This document shows positions 3,940 to 5,528 of a DNA stretch of 5,528 bases, in pieces. The notes under the pieces are model-generated. The model saw only the letters and a list, made by a program, of their open reading frames with translations. It was not told where the DNA came from and searched no databases. Every line of letters starts with the position of its first letter. Within the stretch, counting starts at the first letter, position 1. The position numbers and the translations under genes were made by a program. This DNA is from Candidatus Woesearchaeota archaeon (GTDB taxonomy: Archaea > Nanobdellota > Nanobdellia > Woesearchaeales > JAUUYB01): positions 1 through 5,528 of the forward strand of contig JAUUYB010000084.1 of the NCBI GenBank assembly GCA_030590605.1. Reading direction: 5' to 3'.

Positions 3940-5528
3940 ATGACGAAGATCAACAAGATTGTCATGCATGGGTTCAAATCCTTCGCCAGAAGGACTGAAA
4001 TGGTTTTCAGCGATAATTTCAACTGCGTTCTGGGACCGAATGGTTCAGGGAAATCAAATCTGCTCGATGCACTTTGCTTTGTCTTAGGGAAATCTTCAGC
4101 CAAGGGTCTTAGGGCTGAGAAATCTGCTAATCTTATATATAACGGCGGGAAGTCAAAGAAGCCTGCAAAAGCAGGAAATGTGAGTATCTTCTTCGACAAT
4201 GCTGATAAAGAGTTCCCTCTTGATTCAAAGGAGATCAAGCTGACCAGGATCATAACGCAGTCCGGTCAGAGCAAGTATAGGATTAATGATCTTACTGCGA
4301 CCAGGCAGCAGATCCTGGATCTTATGGCGGTCGCAAGTATAGACCCGGATGGATATAACATAATTCTCCAGGGTGACATAATCAGATTGATAGAGATGAC
4401 ACCATTTGAACGTCGTGGCGTGATCGAGGAGATTTCAGGCATCTCGCTCTATGAAGAGAAGAAGCACAAGGCCATGAATGAGCTCTCAAAGGTCGAAGGC
4501 AAGCTCTCTGAGGCAGATATTATCATGAGGGAGAGGAAGACTTACTTGAAGGAACTTAAGAAGGACCGCGACCAGGCACTCAAGTATAAGGGTCTGAACG
4601 ACAGGATCAGAGGCAATAAGGCGTCCTTCCTGAAGATAAATATCGACTTGAAGACTGCATCGCTGAACGCTTCAGCAGCCAGGATGGATAAGGCTAAGGC
4701 AGAGCTTGACAAGAAGTCAGTTAAGATAACCGGTCTAAAGACTGCGATAAAAGAGAAGCGGGATGAAGTGGAAGCGATAACGAAGAAGGTTGAGGAACAG
4801 GGAGAGTCTGAGAATCTCAAATTGCAGAAAGAGATAGAGTCCTTGCGTGTAGACGCGGCTACGAACAAGACGCGGGTTGCGTCGTGTGATACTGAAGTCC
4901 TGAAGATCGGTCAGAAGAGGGAGCAGCTCCAGAAGAACCTTTCAGAGATAGACCAGAAGATTGAGGAGATGCATGATGAGCGGAAGAAGGGGGAGTCGCG
5001 TAAGGCAGTGATCTCTCGCGAGCTCGAGACTATACAGGCTAAGATCAAGGCATTCAAGAAGAAGCACAAGATCGAGGAAGATACCCAGGAGATAGACCAG
5101 GCTGTAGAAGAGGTCGACAGCAAGGCAGAGGACCTGCAAAAAGAGATCCAGGAGCTTCGGGAAGAGCAGCAGAACCTGTTGAGGGAGAAAGACAAGATAG
5201 AGTACCAGATACAGACCATAGATGAAGGTATAGTCAAGGTCAAAGAGATAGAGAAGGAGCACAAGCAGGAGATAATCGGACTTAAGGCTAAGAAGCAGGA
5301 ATTTGGGAAAGTCACTCTGGATCTGAACTCTGCACTCGACAAGAGTTCATCATTATCATCAGATATCGCAGCTATAGAATCAGGGCTTTTCAAGGACAAG
5401 GAGGAGCTCGCCAAATGCAAGGTCAGGCACGCTGAGAAAAGTGAGATGGCTTATGGGAGCTTGGCAGTCAAGAAGATCCTTGAGAACAAGAATAAGTTCG
5501 GGACTGTCCATGGGACTGTCGCAGAGCT
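3940..5528 (+). CDS. smc: Chromosome segregation protein SMC, N-terminal half (3' end outside window)
   Basis: An ATPase that forms the ring-shaped complex organising and separating chromosomes. The frame runs from ATG 3940 to the right edge without a stop (529 full codons). Residues 1-170 are the N-terminal head lobe: MTKINKIVMHGFKSFA, Walker A GPNGSGKSN at 33-40 (K38 being the nucleotide-binding lysine), the R-loop region LRAEKSANLIYNGG, the Q-loop LQGDI with Q144, and TPFERRGVIEEISGIS at 154-169. From about 171 to 505 the sequence is rich in Glu, Lys, Gln and Leu and forms the long coiled-coil arm. The last visible residues, FGTVHGTVAE, are the start of the hinge domain. The second arm, Walker B and the signature motif must lie beyond the window. 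Minus-strand frames opposite the coiled coil (for example 4542-4868 and 4911-5420) are shadows. SMC from archaea and bacteria is usually around 1,150-1,200 residues, so less than half is seen. Confidence 0.97.
   Translation, partial: MTKINKIVMHGFKSFARRTEMVFSDNFNCVLGPNGSGKSNLLDALCFVLGKSSAKGLRAEKSANLIYNGGKSKKPAKAGNVSIFFDNADKEFPLDSKEIKLTRIITQSGQSKYRINDLTATRQQILDLMAVASIDPDGYNIILQGDIIRLIEMTPFERRGVIEEISGISLYEEKKHKAMNELSKVEGKLSEADIIMRERKTYLKELKKDRDQALKYKGLNDRIRGNKASFLKINIDLKTASLNASAARMDKAKAELDKKSVKITGLKTAIKEKRDEVEAITKKVEEQGESENLKLQKEIESLRVDAATNKTRVASCDTEVLKIGQKREQLQKNLSEIDQKIEEMHDERKKGESRKAVISRELETIQAKIKAFKKKHKIEEDTQEIDQAVEEVDSKAEDLQKEIQELREEQQNLLREKDKIEYQIQTIDEGIVKVKEIEKEHKQEIIGLKAKKQEFGKVTLDLNSALDKSSSLSSDIAAIESGLFKDKEELAKCKVRHAEKSEMAYGSLAVKKILENKNKFGTVHGTVAE

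Overview
The window looks like a piece of an archaeal chromosome, possibly from a DPANN-type lineage (moderate confidence). Three lines of evidence support this. Start codons are preceded by archaeal BRE/TATA elements of the form CAAAA-NN-TTTATA, two of them at the spacing expected for leaderless transcripts. Genes end in T-tracts. The RNase HII and SMC genes are archaeal in style. The DPANN suggestion rests only on my memory of the zinc-finger family and was not tested.

Layout. At the left edge is the C-terminal part of an unrecognised conserved protein (+ strand, open to the edge). It meets head-on a B12-binding-type radical SAM enzyme (- strand), and the two genes share the palindrome TCATGA as stop codons. 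Upstream of the radical SAM gene lies a small secreted protein (- strand) with ten cysteines. It ends in a hairpin/T-tract terminator that contains its own stop codon. Next is a double zinc-finger protein with a charged, disordered tail (- strand). It is divergent from rnhB (RNase HII, + strand) across a 46-bp gap. After rnhB come about 380 bp without a gene: T-tracts, a GC-rich (about 67%) segment that folds as a three-way-junction RNA, two exact copies of a 28-bp repeat, and a promoter. The window ends inside smc (+ strand), just as the hinge domain begins.

Functional picture. rnhB (removal of RNA from DNA) and smc (chromosome organisation) are core genome-maintenance genes. The zinc-finger protein next to rnhB may work in nucleic-acid metabolism, but that is only suggested by position and fold. 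The radical SAM enzyme has no assignable substrate.

The most unusual item is the ten-cysteine secreted protein. Its cysteines lie at residues 26, 41, 52, 59, 66, 79, 86, 93, 104 and 119. They form five pairs that each sum to 145, with spacings of 7, 11 and 15 residues. This is the pattern expected of an antiparallel two-helix hairpin stapled by five rungs of disulfides. I do not recognise it as a described family. The structured GC-rich element before smc is the second most interesting object.
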